Of a stretch of DNA of 8,620 bases, positions 1-5,159 are shown in pieces. The first letter of the stretch is position 1, and the number at the start of each line of letters is the position of its first letter. The notes below the pieces were generated by a model. The model was not told where the DNA came from and made no database searches. It saw nothing but the letters and a program-made list of their open reading frames with translations. A program made the position numbers and the translations under genes. The DNA is from Anaerolineae bacterium (lineage in GTDB: Bacteria; Chloroflexota; Anaerolineae; B4-G1; SLSP01), in assembly GCA_016927095.1 (NCBI GenBank), contig JAFGNI010000522.1:1-8620 (forward strand), in the 5' to 3' direction.

Positions 1-671
1 CAGGGCACGTTGGGGTAGAGATGGTGCTCCAGGTGGTACCCGAAGTGATAGCAGGTCAGGAAGGACAGCCACTTAGGGTAGGTGCTGGTCTGCGCATGGT
101 GGCGGTTAGTGTAACCCGCGGGCGGCTCACGGTGCGTGAGGTAGGTCCCAAAGGCAAAAAGCTGGAGCGTGCTGAGCAGCGCCGGCCCGGCCCAGAAGGC
201 CATCACATTCCTCAGGGGGACACCCGCCCCATATCGAAGCAGGTTGAAGATCAACGCCATGCCCACGAGTTGGGGGAGCGTCAGGTAGTGCACCATGAAG
301 TGCAGGTACCAGCGCAGAAACCCCCGGTGTTGGCCATCATGGTAGTCCGGATCGTCGGGACGGCCCGGTGTACGGTGGTGCTGGAAATGCGCCTCGCGGA
401 TCTTCTTGTAGGGAAACAGCGCGTAGAGAAAGAGGATAATCTGGCCCACCCATCGATTAAAGTCACGATGATGGGGCCAGACCGCCCCATGGATGGCGTC
501 GTGGGCGGTGATGAAGAGCCCAGTGTAGAGGAAGGCCATCCACACAGTCCCGAGCGGCAAGAGTATCCAGGATGTAGGGGACACCGGCAGAGCCAGGAGA
601 CCTACCAGAGAGACAGCCCAAAGCCCGAAGATCAGAAGCCCAATCCACACCCCACGTGCATCTTCTTTCAT
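1..671 (-). CDS. crtW: CrtW-type beta-carotene ketolase, partial (C-terminus beyond left edge)
   Basis: Reading the minus strand from ATG 671 gives 223 uninterrupted codons up to the window edge. CrtW enzymes are membrane di-iron oxygenases that use O2 and reduced ferredoxin to add a 4-keto group to beta-ionone rings (beta-carotene to echinenone and canthaxanthin). All three histidine boxes are visible: HDAIH (57-61), HFQHH (95-99) and HLEHH (213-217). CrtW signatures also appear: FLYTGLFITAHDAIHG (47-62), FGTYLTHREP (174-183), and LSFLTCYHFGYHLEHH just before the edge. Hydrophobic helices lie near 8-30, 35-55, 75-88 and 155-176. Family proteins are about 230-260 residues, so only about 10-40 residues should be missing. 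A GGGAGGTGG Shine-Dalgarno precedes the ATG. The gene follows a ferredoxin-NADP reductase on the same strand, a plausible electron source. The match to cyanobacterial-type CrtW is from memory. A fatty-acid desaturase is the main alternative but is less likely given the signatures. Confidence 0.87.
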   Translation of the reverse strand, partial: MKEDARGVWIGLLIFGLWAVSLVGLLALPVSPTSWILLPLGTVWMAFLYTGLFITAHDAIHGAVWPHHRDFNRWVGQIILFLYALFPYKKIREAHFQHHRTPGRPDDPDYHDGQHRGFLRWYLHFMVHYLTLPQLVGMALIFNLLRYGAGVPLRNVMAFWAGPALLSTLQLFAFGTYLTHREPPAGYTNRHHAQTSTYPKWLSFLTCYHFGYHLEHHLYPNVP

Positions 672-737
672 CGCCGTCACCACCTCCCCAGACCCTACGC
701 TCGGGGTTACGGCCTCCTCGAGCCTATCATCGTGACA

Positions 738-767
738 TCCGAAGGGGCAAGAAGCGCCCCAGCCGGA
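738..767 (-). other. Imperfect hairpin between reductase gene and crtW
   Basis: The 137-base spacer 672-808 contains GGGGC (744-748) facing GCCCC (756-760) across a 7-base loop. TCCG (738-741) faces CGGA (764-767) outside it, separated by a 2/3-base internal bulge. No T-run follows on the minus strand, so it is not a canonical intrinsic terminator. It could be a weak terminator, a processing site, or chance in GC-rich DNA. No convincing separate promoter for crtW was seen in this spacer. Confidence 0.3.
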
Positions 768-808
768 CATCACGCGTCAGAGATCGCCCTGTTGTGGTTA
801 CATCAGAG

Positions 809-2191
809 TCAGTCCGGCAACGTAAGCCCCAAGGCTTCCAGCATCGCTGCGTTGGTGTCAAAGCGGAAGGCCTCCTCGCCGGCAGCAGCCGCACGCTCGG
901 CCTCGATCTCCTCAAGGCGCAGCGCATCCGCCGTCGTGATCACCGGCTTGTCCAACTGCCCGAGCGCCACCATGAGTCGCCGGCGCGCGGCTGCCGCATC
1001 GCCTGCAACCGGTCGATCCGCCAGGTAACCCTTCACCGCTGCGGCGCAGCCTTGCGCATCCTTGCGCGCCAGGGCGACCTGGCCCTTGCTCGCCTCCCGT
1101 GCCCACCCCGCGATGAAGACACCCGGCAGCGCCTCACCACAGGCGGGATCGAAGGCCTCAAAAGAGATACCACCAACGGCGTAGTGGGGATCGGGATGCT
1201 TGACGAAGGAAAACCACTGGGTTGGCAGCCCGAAGTCCTCGCTCACGCGATCGCCAATGCAGAAAATCACCGTGTCCACGTCGAGGATATCCGTGGTTCC
1301 GGTACGGACTGGCCGCGTCACGCCTTCGGCATTGCGCACCAGCTCCGTGTTTTCCACTTCCAAGCCTGCTACGCGCCCCTCGCCATCCCCCAGCATCCGG
1401 CTGGGAGAGGCGAGAAATCGGAACCGGACGACCGTATTCGAGACCGGCGGTTCAGCGCGATCGAGAGCTGAGAGGACGAAGGCCTTGGCCTCGTCGGGAT
1501 TCTGATCCACAGCCGCCATGCGCGACCGCACCCGCTCGATCTCGCGCTCAAAGTCCGCCACATCCAGGTTCGCCGCGATATGCTCGAACTCCTGGCGCGT
1601 GAACTTGATCTCGACGGGCCCCCGCCGTGCCACGGCGATGACTTCGTCGATTTTCAGGTCGCGCACCAGCCACCGCGCGATGTCTGCCATCACATTGCCG
1701 ACGCCGATGAGCGCAGCACGCCTGCCAATATCGAAACTGCGCTCGCTGAAAGGCGGCAGCCGGTTGTAGTAGTAGATAAGGTCTTTGGCGTGATAGACGC
1801 CTGACAAGTCTTCCCCCGGGAGACCCAACCACTTCGTGCCCTGAGCCCCCACGGCTACGACGATGGCGCTAAAGCCCATCTCTCGAAGCGCTGCCAGCGT
1901 GAGATCTCCCTCGTTGCTCACGGTGACGTTCCCGAAGTAGGTCACCTCAGGCATTTCCAGGATCTTCTGGAACTGGTTGCGCAGGACGGACTTGATCCTG
2001 TGTTTGCTGTGGTAGATGCCGTACTCGGCAAGCCCCCCTGGCTTGAAATCACGGTTCAGCAGGATCACGTCCATACCATCGCTGGCTAAGGCTTGCGCGG
2101 TGAACAGCCCCGCGGGCCCTGCGCCGATGACCAACACCAACGCTTCAGACGATGCGTCCGATGACGCGTCAAGTGATGATCTCCCATCCAT
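809..2191 (-). CDS. fprA: Ferredoxin-NADP reductase, adrenodoxin-reductase (FprA) type
   Basis: This 460-residue flavoprotein probably moves electrons between NADPH and ferredoxin in the cytoplasm. The FAD-binding Rossmann motif is VIGAGPAG (21-28). The second dinucleotide motif is LIGVGNVMADIAR (161-173), followed by ARRGP (188-192), whose arginines fit binding of the NADP 2'-phosphate. RFRFLASPSRMLG (256-268) matches the FprA segment FRFLTSPIE, and FIAGWARE (359-366) is the typical C-terminal FAD-contact motif. About 65 residues beyond residue 395 form an alanine/glutamate-rich tail not usual in short FprA proteins. The ATG at 2191 is chosen because GGAGG (2201-2197) lies 5 bases upstream; the GTG at 2197 would overlap that Shine-Dalgarno. 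It is followed by crtW and preceded, after a strong hairpin, by the zinc-finger gene. The exact electron partner is inferred. Other glutamate-synthase-beta-like oxidoreductases are the main alternative. Confidence 0.82.
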   Translation of the reverse strand: MDGRSSLDASSDASSEALVLVIGAGPAGLFTAQALASDGMDVILLNRDFKPGGLAEYGIYHSKHRIKSVLRNQFQKILEMPEVTYFGNVTVSNEGDLTLAALREMGFSAIVVAVGAQGTKWLGLPGEDLSGVYHAKDLIYYYNRLPPFSERSFDIGRRAALIGVGNVMADIARWLVRDLKIDEVIAVARRGPVEIKFTRQEFEHIAANLDVADFEREIERVRSRMAAVDQNPDEAKAFVLSALDRAEPPVSNTVVRFRFLASPSRMLGDGEGRVAGLEVENTELVRNAEGVTRPVRTGTTDILDVDTVIFCIGDRVSEDFGLPTQWFSFVKHPDPHYAVGGISFEAFDPACGEALPGVFIAGWAREASKGQVALARKDAQGCAAAVKGYLADRPVAGDAAAARRRLMVALGQLDKPVITTADALRLEEIEAERAAAAGEEAFRFDTNAAMLEALGLTLPD

Positions 2192-2227
2192 GCACACCTC
2201 CGGTACGCCCTAGCTGGCTGATCGACA

Positions 2228-2260
2228 AGCGCGGCTGGCTCTAGGCAAGCCAGCCGCGCT
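2228..2260 (-). terminator. Perfect 13-bp hairpin between zinc-finger gene and ferredoxin reductase
   Basis: AGCGCGGCTGGCT (2228-2240) is exactly complementary to AGCCAGCCGCGCT (2248-2260) across a 7-base loop. It lies in the 98-base gap between the stop of the zinc-finger gene and the start of the reductase gene. On the minus strand the stem is followed by TTGTCGATC, so there is no real U-tract. It may attenuate transcription or be a processing or 3'-end stabilising element, splitting the run into an upstream lepB-deoC-zinc-finger unit and a downstream fprA-crtW unit. The structure is certain; the terminator role is inferred. Confidence 0.55.
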
Positions 2261-2289
2261 ACGACTCTCCGAGTGCGCCTCGAACGGAG

Positions 2290-2562
2290 CTAGTAGGACC
2301 AGCGGTGAGGGCCTCGCTCACCGGGTCCCGAATCCGTCCGCAGTCGCCAGAGGGAAGTCTCCATCAAGGTTTCCATATCAGGGCCAAAGATCATCTCCAA
2401 CTGCGCCAGCGCCGCGCTATCGTAGCGTGTGTAGCTACACGAGTCGCACCGCCAGGCGGGGAAGTTTGGCATCGTGATCATCCGGTCGCCCCAGGGGCGG
2501 AGGTAGGTGATCTTCGTGGGTTTGAGGGTGCCAAACGCACAGTTGGGACAGGAATAGGTCAT
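2290..2562 (-). CDS. Small YgiT-type zinc-finger protein
   Basis: This 90-residue protein has two CxxC knuckles: CPNC at 5-8 and CDSC at 39-42. The segment between them follows the YgiT/MqsA N-terminal zinc-finger pattern (TLKPTKITY, then MPNFPAWRC). The family's zinc site is structural. In MqsA this domain binds the MqsR toxin, while free-standing copies have no settled function. Here there is no DNA-binding helix-turn-helix domain of the MqsA C-terminal kind and no toxin gene beside it. The C-terminal 45 residues contain a short amphipathic helix (about 50-72) and a polar tail. The start ATG overlaps the deoC stop in an ATGA junction, with AAGGAG (2578-2573) 10 bases upstream, so translation is probably coupled to deoC. 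The zinc-finger assignment is firm; the role is unknown. Confidence 0.8.
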   Translation of the reverse strand: MTYSCPNCAFGTLKPTKITYLRPWGDRMITMPNFPAWRCDSCSYTRYDSAALAQLEMIFGPDMETLMETSLWRLRTDSGPGERGPHRWSY

Positions 2563-3227
2563 GCTTCAGGGGCTCCTTCAGCGATGGCAATACTCCGGCT
2601 GGCCCCGATGCGTGTGGCACCTGCCCCAATCATAGCCATCGCCTCATCGTAGGTGTGAATGCCGCCGGCAGCCTTGACGCCCATATCGGGGCCCACCGTC
2701 TTGCGCATCAGCGCGATGTCCGCAACGGTGGCGCCACCAGTGGAAAACCCTGTGGATGTCTTGACGAAGTCCGCGCCGGCCGCCTGGCACAGGCGACAGG
2801 CTGTGATTTTCTCATCATCTGTGAGAAGCGCCGTCTCCAGGATCACCTTCAGGATCGCGCCGCCGGCGTGACACGCTGCAGCCACCGCAGCGACATCCTC
2901 CTGCACCTCCGTGACCTTGCCGGCCTTGAGCAAGCCCACGGCGATGACCATATCAACCTCAGTGGCGCCCTGTGCGACCACCAGTTCGGTCTCGCAGACC
3001 TTGGCCCCCGTCAGCGTGGCCCCCAGCGGAAATCCGACGACCGAGCAGACGGCTACGTCGGAGCCCGCCAGCAGTTCCGCCGCCTGGGGAACAAAGACCG
3101 GGTTGATGCAGACCGACGCAAAATGGTAGCTCAGGGCTTCCCGGCAGACACGGGCGACCTCTTCGGGCTGTGCTTCCGGCTTCAGCAACGTGTGGTCAAT
3201 GGTGCGTGCCAACTCCTGACGGTTCAT
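2559..3227 (-). CDS. deoC: Deoxyribose-phosphate aldolase
   Basis: This 222-residue class I aldolase reversibly splits 2-deoxy-D-ribose 5-phosphate into acetaldehyde and glyceraldehyde 3-phosphate, the last step of deoxynucleoside breakdown in the cytoplasm. The TIM-barrel landmarks are in order: IDHTLLKP (10-17), EVDMVIAVG (90-98) with the catalytic aspartate D92, DFVKTSTGF (153-161) with Schiff-base lysine K156, and VKAAGGIHT (184-192) with the second active-site lysine K185. These correspond to E. coli D102, K167 and K201. Length is normal for the short bacterial form. An upstream in-frame start at 3341 is rejected because it lies deep inside lepB, while ATG 3227 has AGGAGG (3237-3232) 4 bases away. 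The start overlaps the lepB stop as ATGA and the gene's own stop overlaps the next start, so it sits inside a coupled operon. No other nucleoside-catabolism gene is visible. Confidence 0.95.
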   Translation of the reverse strand: MNRQELARTIDHTLLKPEAQPEEVARVCREALSYHFASVCINPVFVPQAAELLAGSDVAVCSVVGFPLGATLTGAKVCETELVVAQGATEVDMVIAVGLLKAGKVTEVQEDVAAVAAACHAGGAILKVILETALLTDDEKITACRLCQAAGADFVKTSTGFSTGGATVADIALMRKTVGPDMGVKAAGGIHTYDEAMAMIGAGATRIGASRSIAIAEGAPEA

Positions 3228-3862
3228 TGCGCCTCCTCCAACTCCGGGAACACATAGTGGGGCATCGTGCCCCACTTTTCTGGTGGCCAATAGCGGAAGA
3301 CCGTCTTCCCTAGGATATTGTCCTCTGGCAAAGCGCCCCAAACATGGGAATCGCTCGAGTTGTTGCGGTTGTCTCCCAGGACGAGGTACTCGTCAGGGCC
3401 CAACACGACGTCGTCCTGATACATTGCAGGACCACTCACGTAGGGTTCATTGAGCGCGACCCCGTCCACCCACACGCGACCATCACGGATCTCCACGCGC
3501 TCCCCTGGCAGGCCCACTACACGCTTGATATAGGGAATCGTGCTGCGGTGATCCGGTGGATCCAGCACGACAATGTCCCCGCGCTGAGGCTCGCGGAGCC
3601 AATAGGCGATCTTGCTGACAATGAGGTACTGGCCTTCGTGCAGGGTGGGTTCCATACTGATCGACTGAACCTCATAGCGTCCTGTCAATGTGTTCACCAG
3701 CACAAAGATCATCACAGCCAGGACCAAGGTCTCGATAACGTCGCGAATCCACGCCCAGACCTGCCCTTTCGGGCTCGCCTCCTGTCTCGTTTCGGGCACC
3801 ACATCCACACTGGGTGCCGCCTCACCAGCCGCTATGCTTGAAGGTTCCACGCGTTGCACCAT
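3224..3862 (-). CDS. lepB: Signal peptidase I, second (downstream) paralogue
   Basis: This 212-residue membrane serine protease removes signal peptides from exported proteins on the outer face of the cytoplasmic membrane. One transmembrane helix spans about 42-58. The catalytic pair is Ser69 in SISMEPTL and Lys113 in [11 protein letters not shown] (111-121). The family box [10 protein letters not shown] is at 163-172, and the Box C-like strand [10 protein letters not shown] lies at 94-103. The N-terminal 40 residues are a polar cytoplasmic extension. The ATG overlaps the stop of the upstream paralogue by one base (TAATG), which implies translational coupling; only a weak GGAA precedes it. The last codons contain the deoC Shine-Dalgarno. 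By hand alignment it is about 64% identical to its neighbour over about 179 ungapped residues. All catalytic residues are intact, so it should be active. Confidence 0.95.
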   Translation of the reverse strand: MVQRVEPSSIAAGEAAPSVDVVPETRQEASPKGQVWAWIRDVIETLVLAVMIFVLVNTLTGRYEVQSISMEPTLHEGQYLIVSKIAYWLREPQRGDIVVLDPPDHRSTIPYIKRVVGLPGERVEIRDGRVWVDGVALNEPYVSGPAMYQDDVVLGPDEYLVLGDNRNNSSDSHVWGALPEDNILGKTVFRYWPPEKWGTMPHYVFPELEEAQ

Positions 3863-4485
3863 TATTGAGCCGCTTCCAGTTCCGGGAATGTATAGTGAGG
3901 TATCCTACCCCAGTATTCGGGTGGCCAATAGGAGAAAAACGCCTTGCCTAGCACATGCTCCTCTGGCAACACCCCCCACGAATGCGAGTCACTGGAGTTG
4001 TTGCGATTGTCACCGAAGACCAAGTATTCACCCTCGCCCACGACCCAATTACCTGTGTAATTGGGCGGGGCGCTGATATAGGGTTCGTTGAGCGCGATAC
4101 CATTCACCCAGACACGCTGCTCGCGGACCTCGACGAGATCGCCAGGGAGCCCAATGACCCGCTTGATATAAGGGACGTTGCTATTGCGATTGGGAGGATC
4201 CAACACGACGACATCGCCCCGTTGGGGCGAGTGAAGCCAGTATGTCACCTTGCTGGCGATCAAGTACTGGCCATCGTGAAGGCTCGGCTCCATACTCTGA
4301 CCGTGCACCTGATACCTGCCGGTCAGTGTGTTGATGACAAAAAAAAGGATCGCCGCCAGAAGCAACGTTTCCAGCGTGTCCTGTAGCCATGAGCGAATAC
4401 CAAAGGATTGGCGAATCGAGGGCCCCTCATCCTCCGGAGCAATCTCAGTGGAATCGAGCGCCTCGTTCGAGCGATCAATGACCAA
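3862..4485 (-). CDS. lepB: Signal peptidase I, first (upstream) paralogue
   Basis: This is a 207-residue signal peptidase I with the same architecture as the gene after it: a polar N-terminus, one transmembrane helix (about 37-54), Ser64 in the HGQSMEPSL motif, Lys108 in YIKRVIGLPGD (106-116), and the [10 protein letters not shown] box (158-167). Both nucleophile and general base are present. The start is TTG at 4485 (then Val-Ile-Asp), chosen because GGGAGG (4498-4493) is 7 bases upstream and no in-frame ATG or GTG lies nearby. The mapped -10 box is only about 30 bases before the start, so the leader should be about 23 bases. It is the first gene of the lepB-lepB-deoC-zinc-finger chain. Differences from its twin cluster around the catalytic serine (HGQSM versus QSISM) and in the loop at 138-150, possibly tuning substrate choice. 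Confidence 0.95.
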   Translation of the reverse strand: MVIDRSNEALDSTEIAPEDEGPSIRQSFGIRSWLQDTLETLLLAAILFFVINTLTGRYQVHGQSMEPSLHDGQYLIASKVTYWLHSPQRGDVVVLDPPNRNSNVPYIKRVIGLPGDLVEVREQRVWVNGIALNEPYISAPPNYTGNWVVGEGEYLVFGDNRNNSSDSHSWGVLPEEHVLGKAFFSYWPPEYWGRIPHYTFPELEAAQ

Positions 4486-4514
4486 ACCACCACCTCCCGT
4501 TACCCTAAGCGGGA

Positions 4515-4542
4515 ATTATAGTTGATGTCTTGGCTGGGGCAA
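4515..4542 (-). promoter_or_regulatory. Sigma-70 promoter of the lepB-lepB-deoC operon
   Basis: On the minus strand a perfect TATAAT (4520-4515) lies 16 bases downstream of TTGCCC (4542-4537), which matches four of six consensus -35 bases. Transcription should begin near 4508, giving a short leader that holds the GGGAGG ribosome site and the TTG start at 4485. The position immediately before the first gene of an overlapping gene chain supports the call. Confidence 0.75.
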
Positions 4543-4550
4543 CCCTCACA

Positions 4551-4591
4551 CGCGGGGAGAGCACTTGTCGGAGATGACAAGACACCCCGCG
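4551..4591. repeat. Long two-part inverted repeat just upstream of the lepB promoter
   Basis: CGCGGGG (4551-4557) pairs with CCCCGCG (4585-4591), and inside it CTTGTC (4564-4569) pairs with GACAAG (4576-4581) around a 6-base loop. A competing hairpin uses CCCCG (4585-4589) with CGGGG (4596-4600), so the two folds exclude each other. It starts 8 bases beyond the -35 box. It may end transcription arriving from the membrane-protein gene, although no T-run follows on the minus strand, or serve as a protein-binding operator. Confidence 0.5.
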
Positions 4592-4731
4592 CTAACGGGG
4601 GCGTCCGAAATGGCTAGGAAACCGCCGGTTAAACCTGGCTCGACGCCAGCACCTACTAGGTTCGTCTCAGGCCGGCTCCCACTGAACCCACAGGTCAGCG
4701 AACCCTCACCGGGCAGCTCCCTCCTAAGGGG
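4592..4731. other. Non-coding, inverted-repeat-rich intergenic stretch
   Basis: No credible gene is seen here on either strand. On the plus strand GCCGG (4624-4628) can close with CCGGC around a nested CTGGC-TCGAC-GCCAG hairpin. Further on lie CTGAaCC-CACA-GGTCAG and GGGCAGCTCCC. Such nested pairing is more than most spacers show and could be part of a small RNA or a terminator array for the gene ending at 4732. The 9-base word AACCCTCAC occurs at 4541-4549 and again at 4701-4709. I do not recognise a known RNA family: there is no SRP GGAAGCAGC core, no RNase P core and no tRNA T-loop. Confidence 0.35.
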
Positions 4732-5064
4732 CTACGTTTCCGACTCTGAGGTTTCTGCGCCGGCCGTCGTAGGTGCCGGACCGGCCTCATCTGCCGTCTC
4801 GATCTCCGGTTCCGGCTCCGGCTCTGGCTCTGGCTCCGGTTCGGGTTCGGGTTCGGGTTCCTGCTCCTCCTCATCCTCCCAGCCAATGATCCAGACGGCG
4901 AGTCCGGCCACAAGGATCGTGGCGATGATCAATGCCGCCCACTGTCCCGGCAACAGGCCGACGTCCCGCGCCGACCAGACTAGGATGGCGACCATACCGA
5001 TGGACAGCACAATCCAGGAGGTCCACTGGGGGTGTTCGGTTACAAACTTCTTGATCTTATCCAT
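4732..5064 (-). CDS. Small two-helix membrane protein with acidic (Glu-Pro)9 tail
   Basis: I do not recognise this 110-residue protein. It begins MDKIKKFVTEHPQW, has a hydrophobic helix at about 15-31, a short loop SARDVGLLPG, and a second helix at about 42-62. The C-terminus is strongly acidic: EDEEEQ, nine Glu-Pro pairs (69-86), then EIETADE and a threonine/serine/glutamate tail. The basic N-terminus suggests both ends are cytoplasmic by the positive-inside rule. Glu-Pro runs form stiff extended rods, as in TonB, so the tail may act as a spacer or charged tether. ATG 5064 is preferred because GGAGG precedes it by 10 bases; the in-frame ATG at 5097 has no ribosome site. A 95-base spacer with a possible promoter separates it from the GNAT gene upstream. 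Function is unknown. Confidence 0.72.
   Translation of the reverse strand: MDKIKKFVTEHPQWTSWIVLSIGMVAILVWSARDVGLLPGQWAALIIATILVAGLAVWIIGWEDEEEQEPEPEPEPEPEPEPEPEPEIETADEAGPAPTTAGAETSESET
4808..4861. repeat. Nine-unit hexanucleotide coding repeat
   Basis: Nine consecutive 6-base units of the form GGYTCN (plus strand) occupy exactly 54 bases and encode (Glu-Pro)9 on the minus strand. The units are not identical: both GAA and GAG, and CCC, CCG and CCA codons, are used. The codons at the end nearest the helices (GAA CCC three times) are the most uniform. Units of six bases keep frame, so copy number could vary between strains without breaking the gene. Confidence 0.9.
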
Positions 5065-5105
5065 CGTGTCACTGCCTCCGCAAGTAGACGAGTTCATGTG
5101 CGATC

Positions 5106-5134
5106 ATCGTATCGTGACACCACCATGAACGCAA
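5106..5134 (-). promoter_or_regulatory. Possible promoter of the small membrane-protein gene
   Basis: On the minus strand TTGCGT (5134-5129) and TACGAT (5111-5106) are separated by the optimal 17 bases. They match 3/6 and 4/6 consensus positions. Transcription would start near 5099, about 35 bases before the ATG at 5064. The match is moderate, so read-through from the GNAT gene is also possible. Confidence 0.4.
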
Positions 5135-5159
5135 GGGTCCGTCACCAAGCGCGCGGCAC

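Noticed and set aside
281..648. Two short minus-strand frames that look like pieces of a broken desaturase
   Set aside because: They are another frame of the same strand as crtW. The crtW frame itself is open and intact from 671 to the edge, so there is no frameshift.
672..808. A separate promoter for crtW (TTGCCC near 750-745 with a GATAGG-like -10)
   Set aside because: The -10 matches only three of six bases, and the -35 lies inside the hairpin. Too weak to annotate.
21..1471. Long plus-strand open frames (21-1028 and 656-1471)
   Set aside because: They lie antisense to crtW and the ferredoxin reductase and show no family motifs, with low-complexity Arg/Pro/Ser composition. The minus-strand proteins have clear catalytic motifs.
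2189..2197. GTG at 2197 as the start of the ferredoxin reductase
   Set aside because: That codon overlaps the GGAGG ribosome site; ATG 2191 has it at the right spacing.
3228..3341. A 38-residue N-terminal extension of DeoC
   Set aside because: It lies inside the end of lepB, has no family similarity, and the internal ATG 3227 has an AGGAGG 4 bases upstream.
4619..4630. FMN-riboswitch-like ACCGGCGGT on the minus strand
   Set aside because: The other conserved FMN elements are absent, and the site lies upstream of the predicted lepB transcript with no riboflavin gene nearby.
4551..4731. SRP RNA, RNase P RNA, tmRNA or tRNA in the structured spacer
   Set aside because: The SRP GGAAGCAGC loop, the RNase P conserved core, tmRNA ends and a tRNA T-arm were looked for on both strands and not found.
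4565..5128. Plus-strand Ser/Gly-rich frame with Gly-Ser repeats
   Set aside because: It is the antisense reading of the Glu-Pro repeat and the membrane-protein gene, with no ribosome site and no family features.
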